This document shows, piece after piece, positions 32,192-42,960 of a stretch of DNA of 64,000 nucleotides (the first letter of the stretch is position 1; every line of letters starts with the position of its first letter). This DNA is from Limnephilus marmoratus (Eukaryota; Arthropoda; Insecta; Trichoptera; Limnephilidae): positions 71,047,072 to 71,111,071 of the forward strand of contig OU862907.1 of NCBI GenBank assembly GCA_917880885.1. The letters run 5' to 3'. The translations under genes were made by a program, and so were the position numbers. Under the pieces are notes generated by a model. That model was given only the letters and a program-made list of their open reading frames with translations. It made no database searches and had not been told where the DNA came from.

Positions 32192-32545
32192 GAGAATATT
32201 ATAACTTATAACTAAACTATGATACAGAATGTTGACAGATATACAAATTTTAGATGTTTGAGTGGGAGGTAGGCAAAAGGGTGGGGGTAATTGGGGGATT
32301 TCCAGAAAGAACAGAGCGATGTTAATTGGAAAATTTAGAATGGGACTGAAAGATAAATTAATTTGGTTATTCACACCAAATTTAAATGTCCGGGTTAAAT
32401 TTTCTCCAAAGGAAAAACTAAACCCTTTCACACACTTCCCCAAATGATCATCTAGTCAATCCTCGCTATGCAATTGCACTATACAATAAGTATTATAAAT
32501 ACAAAACAATACAAGAACAACATGTCAACCTACAGAGACCAAATG

Positions 32546-32727
32546 GGAAAATAATTTTTATTATTAATTTTTTTAAACTTTATGAGTAAAATCTCAAATT
32601 ATAATATTTAATTAAATGAAGACAATATTAGCGAAACTCAATCGAAATCTGGAGACAGAAAAATCAGAAAAGATATTGGCTCCGCTGGGACTCGAACCCA
32701 GAAAAATTCAACGAAAAAGGGAAAATA
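32546..32727. repeat. tRNA-repeat fragment inserted in LINE, with 12-bp target duplication
   Basis: GGGAAAATAATT occurs at both edges (about 32,546 and 32,717). The inserted block includes GGAGACAGAAAAATCAGAAA and GGCTCCGCTGGGACTCGAAC, matching the tRNA-containing repeat at 56,770-57,000 up to its B box. The LINE copy at 44,262-44,285 is uninterrupted at this point, confirming the insertion. Confidence 0.75.
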
Positions 32728-33247
32728 ATTCACCGACTCCAGATATTTTCATATCAGAGGGTTCGGCTCTGTGGAATTCCTAATTGAACCTATAAATCCT
32801 ACTGATCCCTCAATATAAATATTCAAAAAATCTTTTGTAATCCTACATGTATTTAAAATTACCGATTTTTGCAATTTTATCTACCTATAAATTTTTTGAC
32901 AAAACTAATACGCCCAAATTTTGAATAAGAGACTTTGGTATAATGCCAGTAATTAATTAGTTACATTAATTTAAAGGACACAGGGGTTAAAATTCTTCAC
33001 CGTAATAATAAAAGCAAAAAATTAGATAATTTAGAAGCACAGAAAATCCCTAAATAATAATGCTAGTATTTTAAAAAACCAAATTAATTTATCTTTCAGT
33101 CCCTTTCAAAATATTTGTCCAATTAACCGCTCTGTTCTTTCCGGAAATCCCCCAATTGCCCCCACCCTTTTGCCTACCTCCCACTCAAACACCTAAAATT
33201 TGTATATCTGTCAACATTCTGTATCATAGTTTCGTTATAATATTCTC

Positions 33248-33279
33248 CTGACGAAGGAAGGGTGCTTCCGAAACAGGTA
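33248..33279 (+). ncRNA. Hammerhead-ribozyme-like core (family 1, right)
   Basis: CTGACGA, GGAAG-GGTG-CTTCC stem II, GAAA, ACAGGT, then A. Stem I can pair CTC just before the core with GAG just after the cleavage position. It is an inverted partner of 32,161-32,191. Confidence 0.55.
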
Positions 33280-33329
33280 GAGTGTGTATAAAATAAAAGT
33301 GGTCTACAACAAATTTATATGTGTTTTTA

Positions 33330-34600
33330 TTGTAAATTATGGCGAGCCACAAAGTTAATGCTTTTTACAAATATGTTATTACTACAGCTACGTTGGATTT
33401 TATATAACACGTAATTTGAATTTAATGGAAAGTATAACCCCATACCATCCGAATTTATTTTGACAGAAACTGACCACAGCAACTGAATTAATTCTGTTGC
33501 TAACTTTTCCTGGATAATTTAATAATTTAACCATACTAAAAAAACAGAGAGATGTCAATGCATACAACTTTGTACGTAACAATAAAAAATAAAATGCTTA
33601 CCAGACTCCCAAATTAATGGTACATATACATATTTAAAAAAATATATATGTACATACCAGGGCTTAGTGTCATCTTTGAAGATGCTGTCTGGAAGGTCTT
33701 TTTAGGAAAGGAAGGAGAGGAGTTCAGGAAGAAAAAGATATTAGAGGTGAGTAGGAATATAGGGGTCAGTGTGTCCAGAAGTGACGGACATAAGAAATCT
33801 ATGCCTCCTTCTGCGGTGCAAGGCAATGTTCCGAGAGAGTCCTGTTGGAGAGGTGAAAAAGTCATCCTGAACCAGTCTCTTCCGATCTGGCCTGCCACGC
33901 AGTTGGCGGGCAGTCGCATCTGCCGTCAAGATTCCACCTCTGCTAAATCACCAAAAGCAGCGAATCATTTGGGGTGACCTATGGCAGGATGTTTTGGTTA
34001 TCCAATTACCACCTTCCTACCTCCAAAATTGATTCTTAGGTATTATAAAAACATCGTGGTTTTTGTTTAAGATTTATTAATAATAATTATAATAATAAGT
34101 TTTCCATATTTTTTCATAATCATACAATTTACATGGTAACCTTTATTTAATATTTTTACACAACAACGAAAAAAATAGCAAAATGGAGAACTACACCCTA
34201 AAGAGGTTTAAATCAAAATGATTCCAATGAACTTACTTGTATTACAAGAACAACAGTTAGAGCCTTACGCGTTCACTGATTATGATTGTGTTAAATTTCT
34301 TAGTAAGAGAGCTCCATAGAAATGTGCCAATAGTAACATAAGTTTCGAAGAAGGAAAAACTGCTGTGACATAATAAAGCATAATTTATTTATATCAACGG
34401 TGTAAATACACCATAAACAATGAATACGAAATGACATCAGAGATTCAAGTAACTATATACAAAATTTTATAATACAAATTAGCTAGAATAGTTAAATTTA
34501 TTACTAATTTAATTGAAAAGATTTGAGAGCACTTTTGTACCTATCTTCCGTGTAGTTAAATAGATCCGCCACATCTGCGTATCTATTACTAACTTCATGC
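33330..34600 (-). repeat. Right-arm copy of S-type and adjoining repeats
   Basis: An inverted match to 13,840-15,010, including the S-type repeat at 33,640-34,035. Open frames of about 100 codons are shared between the arms only because the DNA is duplicated. It continues past the hAT insertion at 37,166. Confidence 0.7.
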
Positions 34601-35277
34601 AACCTAGGCACGGACGTATATAAGGGGGGGGTTTTGGGGGTCCGGACCCCCCCCCATTCATATCCATCTTACTTGTCCAACAGAAAAAAATTACATGCAC
34701 CGCACCTAAAATAGACGCTCTAAAAACGTTTATCCTGCTCTTATTTTTATTCCCAGAAAATTTTTGTAAACAAATGTGTTGCCGTGAGTATAAAATATTT
34801 GACAAATGGTAATTTCAGTGTATATGCGAAATGTATCTAAGTGTCATAAAATAATTTCGCCTTTTAACAGAAAGAAATACAATTATATTTAACAACTAGC
34901 TGGTGCCCGCGACTTTGTTCGCGTAGACTTAATTTTTAGTGGAAAATTCTTAATCTTAACATAACTTTTTAGTTTATGAACCGATTGGAATGAAACATAC
35001 ACTAAAATGTTACGGGAAGCTTGCCACAACACATCACTGAAAACCGCATATAAAAAAGATCTGGCGGTGCAACTTGATTCCAAAGAAATTTTTAATCAGT
35101 TAGCAATAAAACGTAAAAGACTAAATTTATTACTTTAAAGTTTCAACTTTGTTACTTTTGAATAAATATTGCAATACTTACATACATTTAACTTTTTATT
35201 TAAAGGCGCCTACTTAGAGTAACCTAAGTTATATATTATAGATTACACGCGACTATACTTGCGTGTTATAGTCGCAG

Positions 35278-37052
35278 CAGTGGCGTAGCGCGAGTTTCAG
35301 CCGCCCGGGACGGAGGAAAAATTCCCCCACCCCCCCTCGCTAACTTCTACAGGTACTTCTTCCGCATATTTTCAAGCGCTGACCGGCGGGGGGGGGGGTA
35401 GGTATCCTACTTTTTATGCCGATTTTTATAATCCCATGTGCCGTAATAATATCATGCTTATGAATTCTACTACAAAATTATATAAATGCTCTCAGGAACC
35501 GAGAATGGTATGCTTGTGATAAAATTTCGCATCTTCATCACGCATACGCATGAAATGCAACTCAAATGCAAAGCTTCACTTGGTACATGATGAATCGGCA
35601 ACTTATTGTTGCATTGAAAACACAAAACTGGTTTAAAAACTAAATATGCGGTGTACCAAAACTACACTCAGAACATAAAAATGGTTTTTCTGTGATTCTA
35701 GCGGCACTTATATTGTGAACACAAAACTGGATAATTAAATCTGTATGCGGTGAATTAAAACTACACTCAGAACATGAAAAGTGTTTTTCTTTGATTCCGC
35801 CGGCACTTACATTCTGAACACAAAACTGGTTTTAATTAAATCTGTATGTGGTGAATTAAAACTACAATCAGAACATGAAAATGTTTTTTACTTTAATTCC
35901 GCCGGCACTTACATTCTGAACAGAAAACTGGTTTTAATTAAATCTCTATGTGGTGAATTAAAACTACACTCAGAACATCGGGGCGGAGGAAAATTTCGCC
36001 GCCCCCTTATTTGGGAACTTAAAGCGGCGCACACACATAGTCTGCAAATAGAATAATATAACTGAACTTCAAATAAGAGGATGTTTTTCTTCGAAATATG
36101 TCAACAGATGAATCCACAACTGGAAATTACATTCTCAACACAAAATTGGTTTGAGTTAAGTCTGTATGCGGCGAATTGAAAGTACACTCAGAACATGAAA
36201 ATGGTTTTTCTTTAATTCTGGCAGCACATATAGAGTCTGCAACTAGAATTTTATAACTGAACTTCATTCATTTATTATTTATAACTGAGATTCATCTGCT
36301 GACACAATTCAAAGGAAAACTGTTAACCCTTGGAATAATAAGAAAAAAATATCTTTAAACTTTTGCCTGTCAATGTTTGCGCACAAAATTTCCAGAATAA
36401 ACTTAAAATTTGGAATACAGATTCCTTTTCTTAAAAAAAATGTAATAAAACTGTATCTTAACTTTTTCTCGCAATCACAATTTTATTTAAACATTAAATG
36501 TGTGGGACGATTTGCGTCTCCTGTGATTAGACGGGTTAAATTAAGTCTGTATTTTGCGAACTAAAACTACACTCAGAATATGGAAATGGTTTCTTTTTGA
36601 TTCTGGCAGCATATACATAGTCTGCAACTAGAATTTTATAACTACACTTCGAATAAAATAATGGTCTCTTTCGAAATGTATCAGCAGATGAATACACAAC
36701 TGAAATTCATTCGTTAACACATTCTGAACACAATTCTGTTTTTAAATAAGAGTGAATCTGTTTGCGAGTTATCAGTTTCGATTAGTATTACTCTCACAAT
36801 ATGCGTATGGTTTTCCTACGAATTGTGAAATTTGCAGTTTAAAAAAATATAATTATTGATATTTTTATTAAATAATAAAAAAAAAGAGTTGGATTCGTAA
36901 ACGAAAGTATCGTAGAACATTTTCAAATGATGATTTGAAATGGTATAAATTTTTCTAAGATAATAATAATAATATTATCTTAGAAATTTTTTTCTAAGAT
37001 AATATTATTATTTTTTGTGAAAATTTGCCGCCTCCCTTAAAAGCCCCCCCTG
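35278..37052. mobile_element. Nested hAT-like element, 8-bp TSD AGTCGCAG
   Basis: The left end CAGTGGCGTAGCG follows AGTCGCAG at 35,270-35,277, and the same octamer is at 37,053-37,060 after a G/C-rich right end that has decayed to CCCCCCCTG. It belongs to the G-rich family of 25,262-30,995. The interior contains finger-like repeats. No transposase is seen. Confidence 0.7.
35580..36740 (-). pseudogene. Finger-like tandem repeats inside the nested hAT element
   Basis: Units about 100-103 bp apart (for example GGTTTTAATTAAATCTGTATG near 35,828 and 35,931) translate on the minus strand to linker-plus-Cys-pair peptides (KEKPFSCSEC-type). A second block lies at 36,100-36,260 and a third at 36,530-36,740. 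No complete C2H2 finger survives. Confidence 0.5.
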
Positions 37053-37165
37053 AGTCGCAGGCAATGTTTAATTTGTAAATGATAGATTTAATTGGCGTTA
37101 GAGCTCTGTTTTTTTTTTTTTACTTTGGGGACCCCCCCCTTGTCAAAGCTATAGCTACGTCCGTG

Positions 37166-37330
37166 AACCTAGGTATAAGCGAGTGTTCCGAATACTGAGT
37201 CTAGTTAAATAGATCCGCCACATCTGCGTATCTATTACTAACTTCATGCAACCTAGGTATAAGCGAGTGTTCCGAATACTGAGTCATGGTTGGTCCTGGT
37301 ATTGTTGCATTTAAACAGCATTTAATAACG
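37166..37330. repeat. 84-bp tandem duplication next to the hAT insertion
   Basis: AACCTAGGTATAAGCGAGTG starts at 37,166 and again at 37,250, with CCGCCACATCTGCGTATCTA between them as also found just left of the hAT element. The duplication therefore predates the hAT, which entered the first AACCTAGG. Confidence 0.75.
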
Positions 37331-37414
37331 ATTAGCTCTGGTAGATATTTGAAATTCTGAAGCGAATTGAGTCAAGGCTGTCTATACCACCAGTTACAAT
37401 TTAGAATATAAATA

Positions 37415-37965
37415 TTAAGAATTATAAAATTATATAATGAATAATATATCACTTTGTTTAAACCATTATATTATTAACAATATATTATACATGTTTCGAT
37501 AACAATGTTATCTTCATCAGGATATGTCAATATAAAGAAAAATAAATGACAAACAAGTATAGACAAATTAGAATAAACTACAACATAGACAAAATATTAA
37601 AAAGTAGAGGTGATTAATTACTTACAAATCATAAAAATAGTTATACAAAATTAAAATATAAAAATTCTTTAAGGAAAAATAAAATTGAATTTAGATAATA
37701 AAAAACTTTTAAGAACAAATAATTAAAATAATTAGTCTAAATCAAAAAATCAATAATTATAATTAGTTGTAAGTATTAATAAGAAAATACGGCTTAAAAA
37801 AAGATGGCTATTTTTAAAAAATGTTTGGTTATTTATAATATTTAATTTACTATTAATGCTTTTTCTAATTTCTAAAATTTCTAAATTATCCAATTGTATA
37901 TATTTTATATTATTAATTATATAATTAATGATGCCACAAAGTAATTTTGCGAAGTTTGAAGAAGT
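37415..37965 (-). mobile_element. 5'-truncated Penelope-like fragment
   Basis: Interrupts the 0.8 kb repeat between AATATTAAG and TATAATTC (compare 13,620-13,660 and 19,815-19,840). The minus strand, from about 37,965, gives LLCGIINYIINN, IQLDNLEILEIRKSINSKLN and IINNQTFFKN in one frame, resembling the region after the GIY-YIG endonuclease in Penelope-like proteins. A hammerhead-like motif lies about 250 nt downstream. Assignment from memory of family style; moderate confidence only. Confidence 0.5.
37489..37520 (-). ncRNA. Hammerhead-ribozyme-like core (family 2)
   Basis: Minus strand: CTGATGA, stem II GATAAC/GTTATC with loop ATT, GAAA, then the palindrome ACATGT and A. Stem II is six perfect pairs. 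Stem I pairing is poor, so activity of this copy is doubtful. Confidence 0.55.
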
Positions 37966-38086
37966 ACTTATATAATTCTACAATCTGAGAGTTATAATAA
38001 ATTTAATTTTTTCATCAAGTAATGATAGTTTATACTTTCAGGGGGAATACAGGGATATATATATAATTTTTTATTTTTTTTACATT

Positions 38087-39185
38087 TACTCCACACAGGA
38101 TGCTCCTGAGGAAAATAATTTCCCTCAGGGCCTATGTCATCTGAGATGCAGTGTTGAGGGTCTTTTTAAGGAGAGGAAGGAATTAACATTGGCCTTGAAG
38201 AAACCCATGTCGAAGGAAGGAGGAAACACAGGGGCCGAAAAATCGTGCCACAGCCGAGCTATTGAATACAAGAACGAGTCGAAGAAGCGACCCGTTCTCA
38301 TGCGACAAATTTCAACTGTATACAAATGTTGGGCACGCGTTTCACGTGTTTCCAGACTATGCACCGGTGCCGAAGGTTTCAAAGATGCTAGTTTCTCAGA
38401 GTATCTTCCATTGTAATACCGGTAGAACAAGGATAGCATTCATACCTGACACCTTTGCTCTAAAGATTGCAATCCGTCTGTTAAGATGGGAGAATCTATC
38501 AAACGGAGCGCCTGTTTTTACACAGAGTCGAGGGTATTTTTAAGCTCCAGACCGGTGGTGGCTGCCAAATTCAACCGTAAGACGTACTTGTGATTTGTAC
38601 AGGGTTAGCAGTTGTGTACTATTAAAGGTTCTGCGGGCCCTGTATAGTACGCCCAGTTTTGGGAGGCTAATTTTACTCTAGCCTCGATGGAGCCCTATAT
38701 ATCTGAGATGGTCACTTAGAGTTACACCAAGCATATCAATGGATGGCCTGTTCGGAAGATTGCTTCCGTTGAAGGAGACTTGGTTTTCATTTTGAGGTAA
38801 GGAAGGAGAGGATTTTCTGGGAAGGAATAAGATCTTAGGTCAGTGTGCCAGAAGTAACGGATGTACGAATCTAACCCTTCAACAACGGAGCGAGACGATG
38901 GGTCGAGAGAATCTGGCTGGACAGGTCAAGATAAGGTCTCCCTCAACCAGTCTCTCATATCCGACCGGCAACGAACTAGGTAAGCAAAAGTATTCGTACC
39001 AAGACAGAAAAACCTCACCCAATGAATCCGGCACCCCTGCTAAGTCAAAAAACGTAGTGAACCTCTTCGGACCACCTATGGTAAATGTGTAAGGTTTTCC
39101 AAAATAATGATTACTGGGGTTGGCAGTCCCATAACTGCCTCCCAAAATGAGTAGTAAATGTAAAAATGGAGCAAATTCCATAGTT
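38087..39185 (-). mobile_element. Right-arm LINE C-terminal fragment and S-type repeat
   Basis: Inverted copy of 12,480-13,560. The frame 38,439-38,137 reads MRTGRFFDSFLYSIARLWHD and FKANVNSFLSLKRP, and the tail CCTGAGGGAAATTATTTTCC follows its stop. The S-type part occupies 38,800-39,130. The SINE at 12,047-12,448 has no counterpart here. Confidence 0.65.
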
Positions 39186-39479
39186 TAGAGAAAGCCACTT
39201 ATGTGAATGAGTCAACAGGTGGCTCTATACATTTTCCTTAGAAAATTGATATTTGCAGTCTATAAATGAAAAAAGTTTATACCGCTGTGAATCAACATGT
39301 GACAATTTAAATCACATTTTTCAGAAAATGAACAGTTGCAGTTGGGGCATTAAAATCGTTTCGTTCCACTGGGAGTCAATAAATGACTTTTTAAATTACC
39401 CTTTTGAGAACAAAAATACTTACTTCGGAAAAAGAAACAGGTTTTTTCCACTGCGAGTCAACATGTGAAGCTTTAACGA

Positions 39480-40110
39480 TTACTTTTGTGAACATGAATA
39501 GTTGCAGTCGGCACAAGAAAAAGGTTATATTCCACTGTTAGTGAACATATGACTTTTTAAATCACCCTTTCGAGAACACGAATATATGCAGTCGGGACAT
39601 GAAAAAGGTTTTGTTCCACTGTGAGTGAACATATGACTTTTTAAATCACCCTTTCTAGAAGATGAATAGTTGCAGTCAAGGCATGAAAAAGGTTTAGTTC
39701 CACTGTGAATGCACATATGAATTTGTAAATGACCCTTTCGAGAACATGAATAGTTGCAGTCGGGACATGAAAAAGGTTTTGTTCCACTGTGAGTGAACAT
39801 ATGAATTTTTAATTGATCCTTTCGAGAACACGAATAGTTGCAGTCGGGACATGAAAAAGGTTTTATCCCACTGTGACTGAACATATGTCTATTAAAATCA
39901 ACAATTCGAGAACATGAATAGTTGCAGATAGGAAATGAAAAAGGTTATGTTCCACTGTGAGTGAACATATGAATTTTTAATTTACTCTTTCGGGAACACG
40001 AATAGTTGCAATCGGGACATGATAAAGGTTTTATCCCACTGTGAGTGTTCATATGACTTTTTAAATCACACTTTTGAGAACATGAATAGTTGCAGTCGGC
40101 ACAAGCAAAA
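39480..40110 (-). pseudogene. Zinc fingers beyond the gene C stop
   Basis: About seven further 84-bp finger units continue in line with gene C. Two ACATAACCT nonsense codons and local damage separate them; 39,884-39,525 stays open for four fingers (CPDCNYSC-type). They were probably part of a longer ancestral array. 39,190-39,480 contains still more decayed units. Confidence 0.8.
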
Positions 40111-40112
40111 GG

Positions 40113-42217
40113 TTATGTTCCACTGTGAGTGAACATATGACTTTTTAATTGATCCTTTCGACAACACGAATAGTTGCAGTCCGGACATGAAAAAGGTTTT
40201 GTTCCACTGTGAGTGAACATATGAATTTTTAATTTATCCTTTCGGGAACACGAATAGTTGCAATCGGGACATGATAAAGGTTTTATACCACTGTGAGTGA
40301 ACATATGACTTTTTAAATCTCTCTTTCGAGAACATGAATAGTTGCAGTCGGGACATGAAAAAGGTTTTGTTCCACTGTGAGTGAACATATGACATTTTAA
40401 TTCTCTCTTTCGAGAACATGAATAGTTGCAGTCGGGACATGAAAAAGGTTTTATCTCACTGTGAGTGAACAAATGACTTTTTAATTGATCCCTTCGACAA
40501 CACGAATAGTTGCAGTCAGGACATGAAAAAGGTTTTGTTCCACTGTGAGTGAACATATGACTTTTTAAAGAACTTTTTCGAGAATACGAATAGTTGCAGT
40601 CGGGACATGAGAAAGGTTTTGTTCCACTGTGACAGAACATATGACATTTTAAATGACCTTTTTGAAAACATGAATAGTTGCAGTCGGCACAAGAATAAGG
40701 TTTTTTTCCACTGTGACTGAACATATGACTTTTTAAATTACCCTTTTGAGAACATGAAAAGTTGCAGTCAGAACATGAAAAAGGTTTTGTTCCACTGTGA
40801 GTGAACATATGACTTTTTAAAGAACTCTTTCGAGAATACGAATAGTTGCAGTCGGGACATGAGAAAGGTTTTGCCCCACTGTGACTGAACATATGACTTT
40901 TTAAATGTTCTTTTCGAGAACATGAATAGTTGCAGTCGGCACAAGAATAAGGTTTTATTCCACTATGAGTCAACATATGTTGATTTAAATTACCTTTTCG
41001 AGAACATGAATACTTGCAGTCGGAACAAGAAAAAGGTTTTTTTCCAGAATGGGTGCGCAAGTTGCTTAATAAGTCTGAAAAAGATTAAAGACAAAGCTTA
41101 AAAAATGTAAGTAAAATTGCTTCAGCAAATTAGGAGAATACAATTTGTTAACTTTAACAAATTTAAAATCAATTTTACCTGCAACCTGCGTCAGTCGTTT
41201 AGAACGCTCTAAGCATTCTTTTTTAACATCCATGAGATCTATGTCAATATCCATACAGGGAATCCCCCCTCTGACTTCTACTGGAGGTCCTGGTTCTGCC
41301 TTGATGGTAACAGTCTCCAAACTTAAAATACCTGGAATAAAAAAAAAAAACGCAGTACAAACATTGATACTCCGGACTCCTAGAGGAACAACCAAAGATA
41401 TTGAAATAAAAATAGATGTGCTATCTGCTGTTTTTACTATGTGGGTCTGCGCTTCCGGGTGTCGCCGATATTGTTGACCAATTAACAAATAAACTAAAAG
41501 AACAAATAATTAAAGAATAAACCAAAAGAATGTTAAACTAAATGAACGAATTATTTTCTTATTCAAAATGTATTGTTAACCAATATTAATGCACATTTTC
41601 AAAAAATCAACGAAATGAACAAGCTCTTTTTGTATGAAAACTACGCTAATTAGCGCGTAGTCCGGCGACAGTTGCGCTGACACCATAGCATATCTCTTCT
41701 GTATTTGAATATCTTTGGGAACAACTATGTGGATGCTTTTTAGGGAGAAAACATCATTTAATCTAGAACATTTTTAAAACAATTTATATATTTATTGTCA
41801 ATACAAATTTGTTTACTTGCTTCAGTTATGTATATGTAATGGAAAATAATACTTCATGTAACTTATATCATTTCCCATATAGGACAAAGTCTAAACGTGA
41901 GAGGGATCTTTTTGTGAGCATCATAATTTAAAAAAAAATAATTTAATACCAAAATAACAAGCGAACGACAAAAGAGGACGGCGTGAGCAAACGAACATAT
42001 GTTTAATAAATTAAAGAAAGTATTCCAAAACGTACAAGAATTCTGAACATCTGAAATCAACATGCAACTTACTGATTGTCTCCGCAGACTGCAAACATTC
42101 CTTCTTCACATCCGGGAGGTAGATATCTATATCCGTATAGGGCATTTCACCTGCGCCTTCTTCGTGGGAGCCTGGTTCCACCTTGATGGAAACACTCTCT
42201 GGGTTGGGAAGATCCAT
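40113..42217 (-). CDS. Gene C: three-exon C2H2 zinc-finger protein
   Basis: Exons on the minus strand: 42,217-42,073 (145 nt), 41,331-41,179 (153 nt), 41,074-40,113 (962 nt), phase 1 throughout, 419 aa in total. Exon 1 is the same length as in gene A. Residues 1-48 and 49-99 carry IKVEPG, IKAEPG and two DVKKEC motifs. Eleven complete fingers run from C116 every 28 residues; the helix letters vary (GNLNQ, EHLKS, SSLKS, DKLKI, RELKC) in a nearly constant framework. The stop TAA lies in the linker of the next finger (S-G-T-stop). A 325-bp MITE-like insertion sits in intron 1. It is the palindrome partner of gene A, with different finger content. Probably nuclear DNA-binding; targets unknown. Confidence 0.75.
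41393..41717. mobile_element. hAT-like MITE in intron 1 of gene C, TSD GGAACAAC
   Basis: Ends CAAAGATATT and AATATCTTTG, with flanking octamers GGAACAAC at 41,385-41,392 and 41,718-41,725. Gene A intron 1 has a single GTTGTTCC (9,587-9,594), the empty site. No coding potential. Confidence 0.8.
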
Positions 42218-42757
42218 GGCCTTCTGTGATAGCGTTCCGATTAAATGTTATAATTATGGTTACTGGTTCCAGCTAAAAATAAATAATCCAATTTTAGAGT
42301 GATTATTTAAGAGTTTTAAGAAATTTCTTTCATTTGGAATTAAATATCTCATTCATCGAGGTGATCTGGACCACTATGCAGAAACACAGATGATTTTTTT
42401 GAAATCTTCCATCTAATTATGGCATATACAAGTGCGGTATTCATACAACAAAAAAACAACTAAGATTTCCAAAGTATGATAAGGTGAAGAGCAGACAAAC
42501 ACAAATTTTATCAGTAAGATGACAAAGTTATACAATTATCGCATTGAAAAGTTGAGAATGCTATAAGGAAAAATATTTTTGTCCTCAATTCCCACTCTGC
42601 TTGTTAAAACTACAAAGTATCCCATTCGCAACCTGTTTAAAACTATTTATAAAAGTTGATTGCTAAAAAAAGAGATCTGGTAAATAAAAAAATATCCAAC
42701 ATTGGCTATTATTGTATTTCATTTCTCTTTATATATTATATTTCTCATATTGTATTT

Positions 42758-42960
42758 CTCTCGCACTAACGTCGTAACAATATGTGAGAGTGAGTTAGGT
42801 CTGTTGCAGGCGAAAAACAGTACTTCTTCAATGTAAAACAGTATCTTACCCTCTCGCACTAACGTCGTAACAATATGTGAGAGTGAGTTAGGTCTGTTGC
42901 AGGCGAAAAACAGTACTTCTTCAATGTAAAACAGTATCTTACCCTCTCGCACTAGCACTT
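42758..42960 (-). repeat. 93-bp tandem repeat, 2.2 copies, open in frame
   Basis: CTCTCGCACTA recurs at 42,758, 42,851 and 42,944 (period 93). The minus strand reads a repeated 31-residue unit (VREGKILFYIEEVLF ... SLSHIVTTL) in one 101-codon frame. The unit lies just outside the palindrome arm. Protein function is not recognised. Confidence 0.6.

Larger units (their letters stand above)
32130..33308. mobile_element. Inverted-repeat insertion with hammerhead-like motifs
   Basis: Terminal inverted repeats of about 230 bp (32,130-32,365 and 33,085-33,308) begin GTTGTAGACCACTTTTATTT. Each carries a hammerhead-ribozyme-like core near its outer end, reading outward. Between them lies a fragment of the RLE-type LINE 3' region (32,372-33,080) with a tRNA-repeat fragment inserted in it. 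Paired, inverted terminal repeats with hammerheads recall Penelope-like element LTRs, but no Penelope RT is present here. Confidence 0.6.
34609..37165. mobile_element. hAT-like element, 8-bp TSD AACCTAGG
   Basis: Ends CACGGACGTA (34,609-34,618) and its exact inverse TACGTCCGTG (37,156-37,165), flanked by AACCTAGG at 34,601-34,608 and 37,166-37,173. Uninterrupted relatives of the target are at about 13,810 and 19,665. Eight-base TSDs are characteristic of hAT transposons. No transposase is visible; a second hAT-like element is nested inside. At 34,890-35,220 it also holds an ACTAGCTGGTGCCCGCGACT-type insect repeat that I could not classify. Confidence 0.8.

Noticed and set aside
33614..33977. 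Frames of about 100 codons shared with 14,461-14,766
   Set aside because: Shared because the DNA is an inverted duplicate of an S-type repeat; no codon-level conservation seen.
34890..35220. ACTAGCTGGTGCCCGCGACT-type repeat as a Helitron end
   Set aside because: CTAG is present near one edge, but the 5' TC end and 3' hairpin of a Helitron are not; left unclassified.
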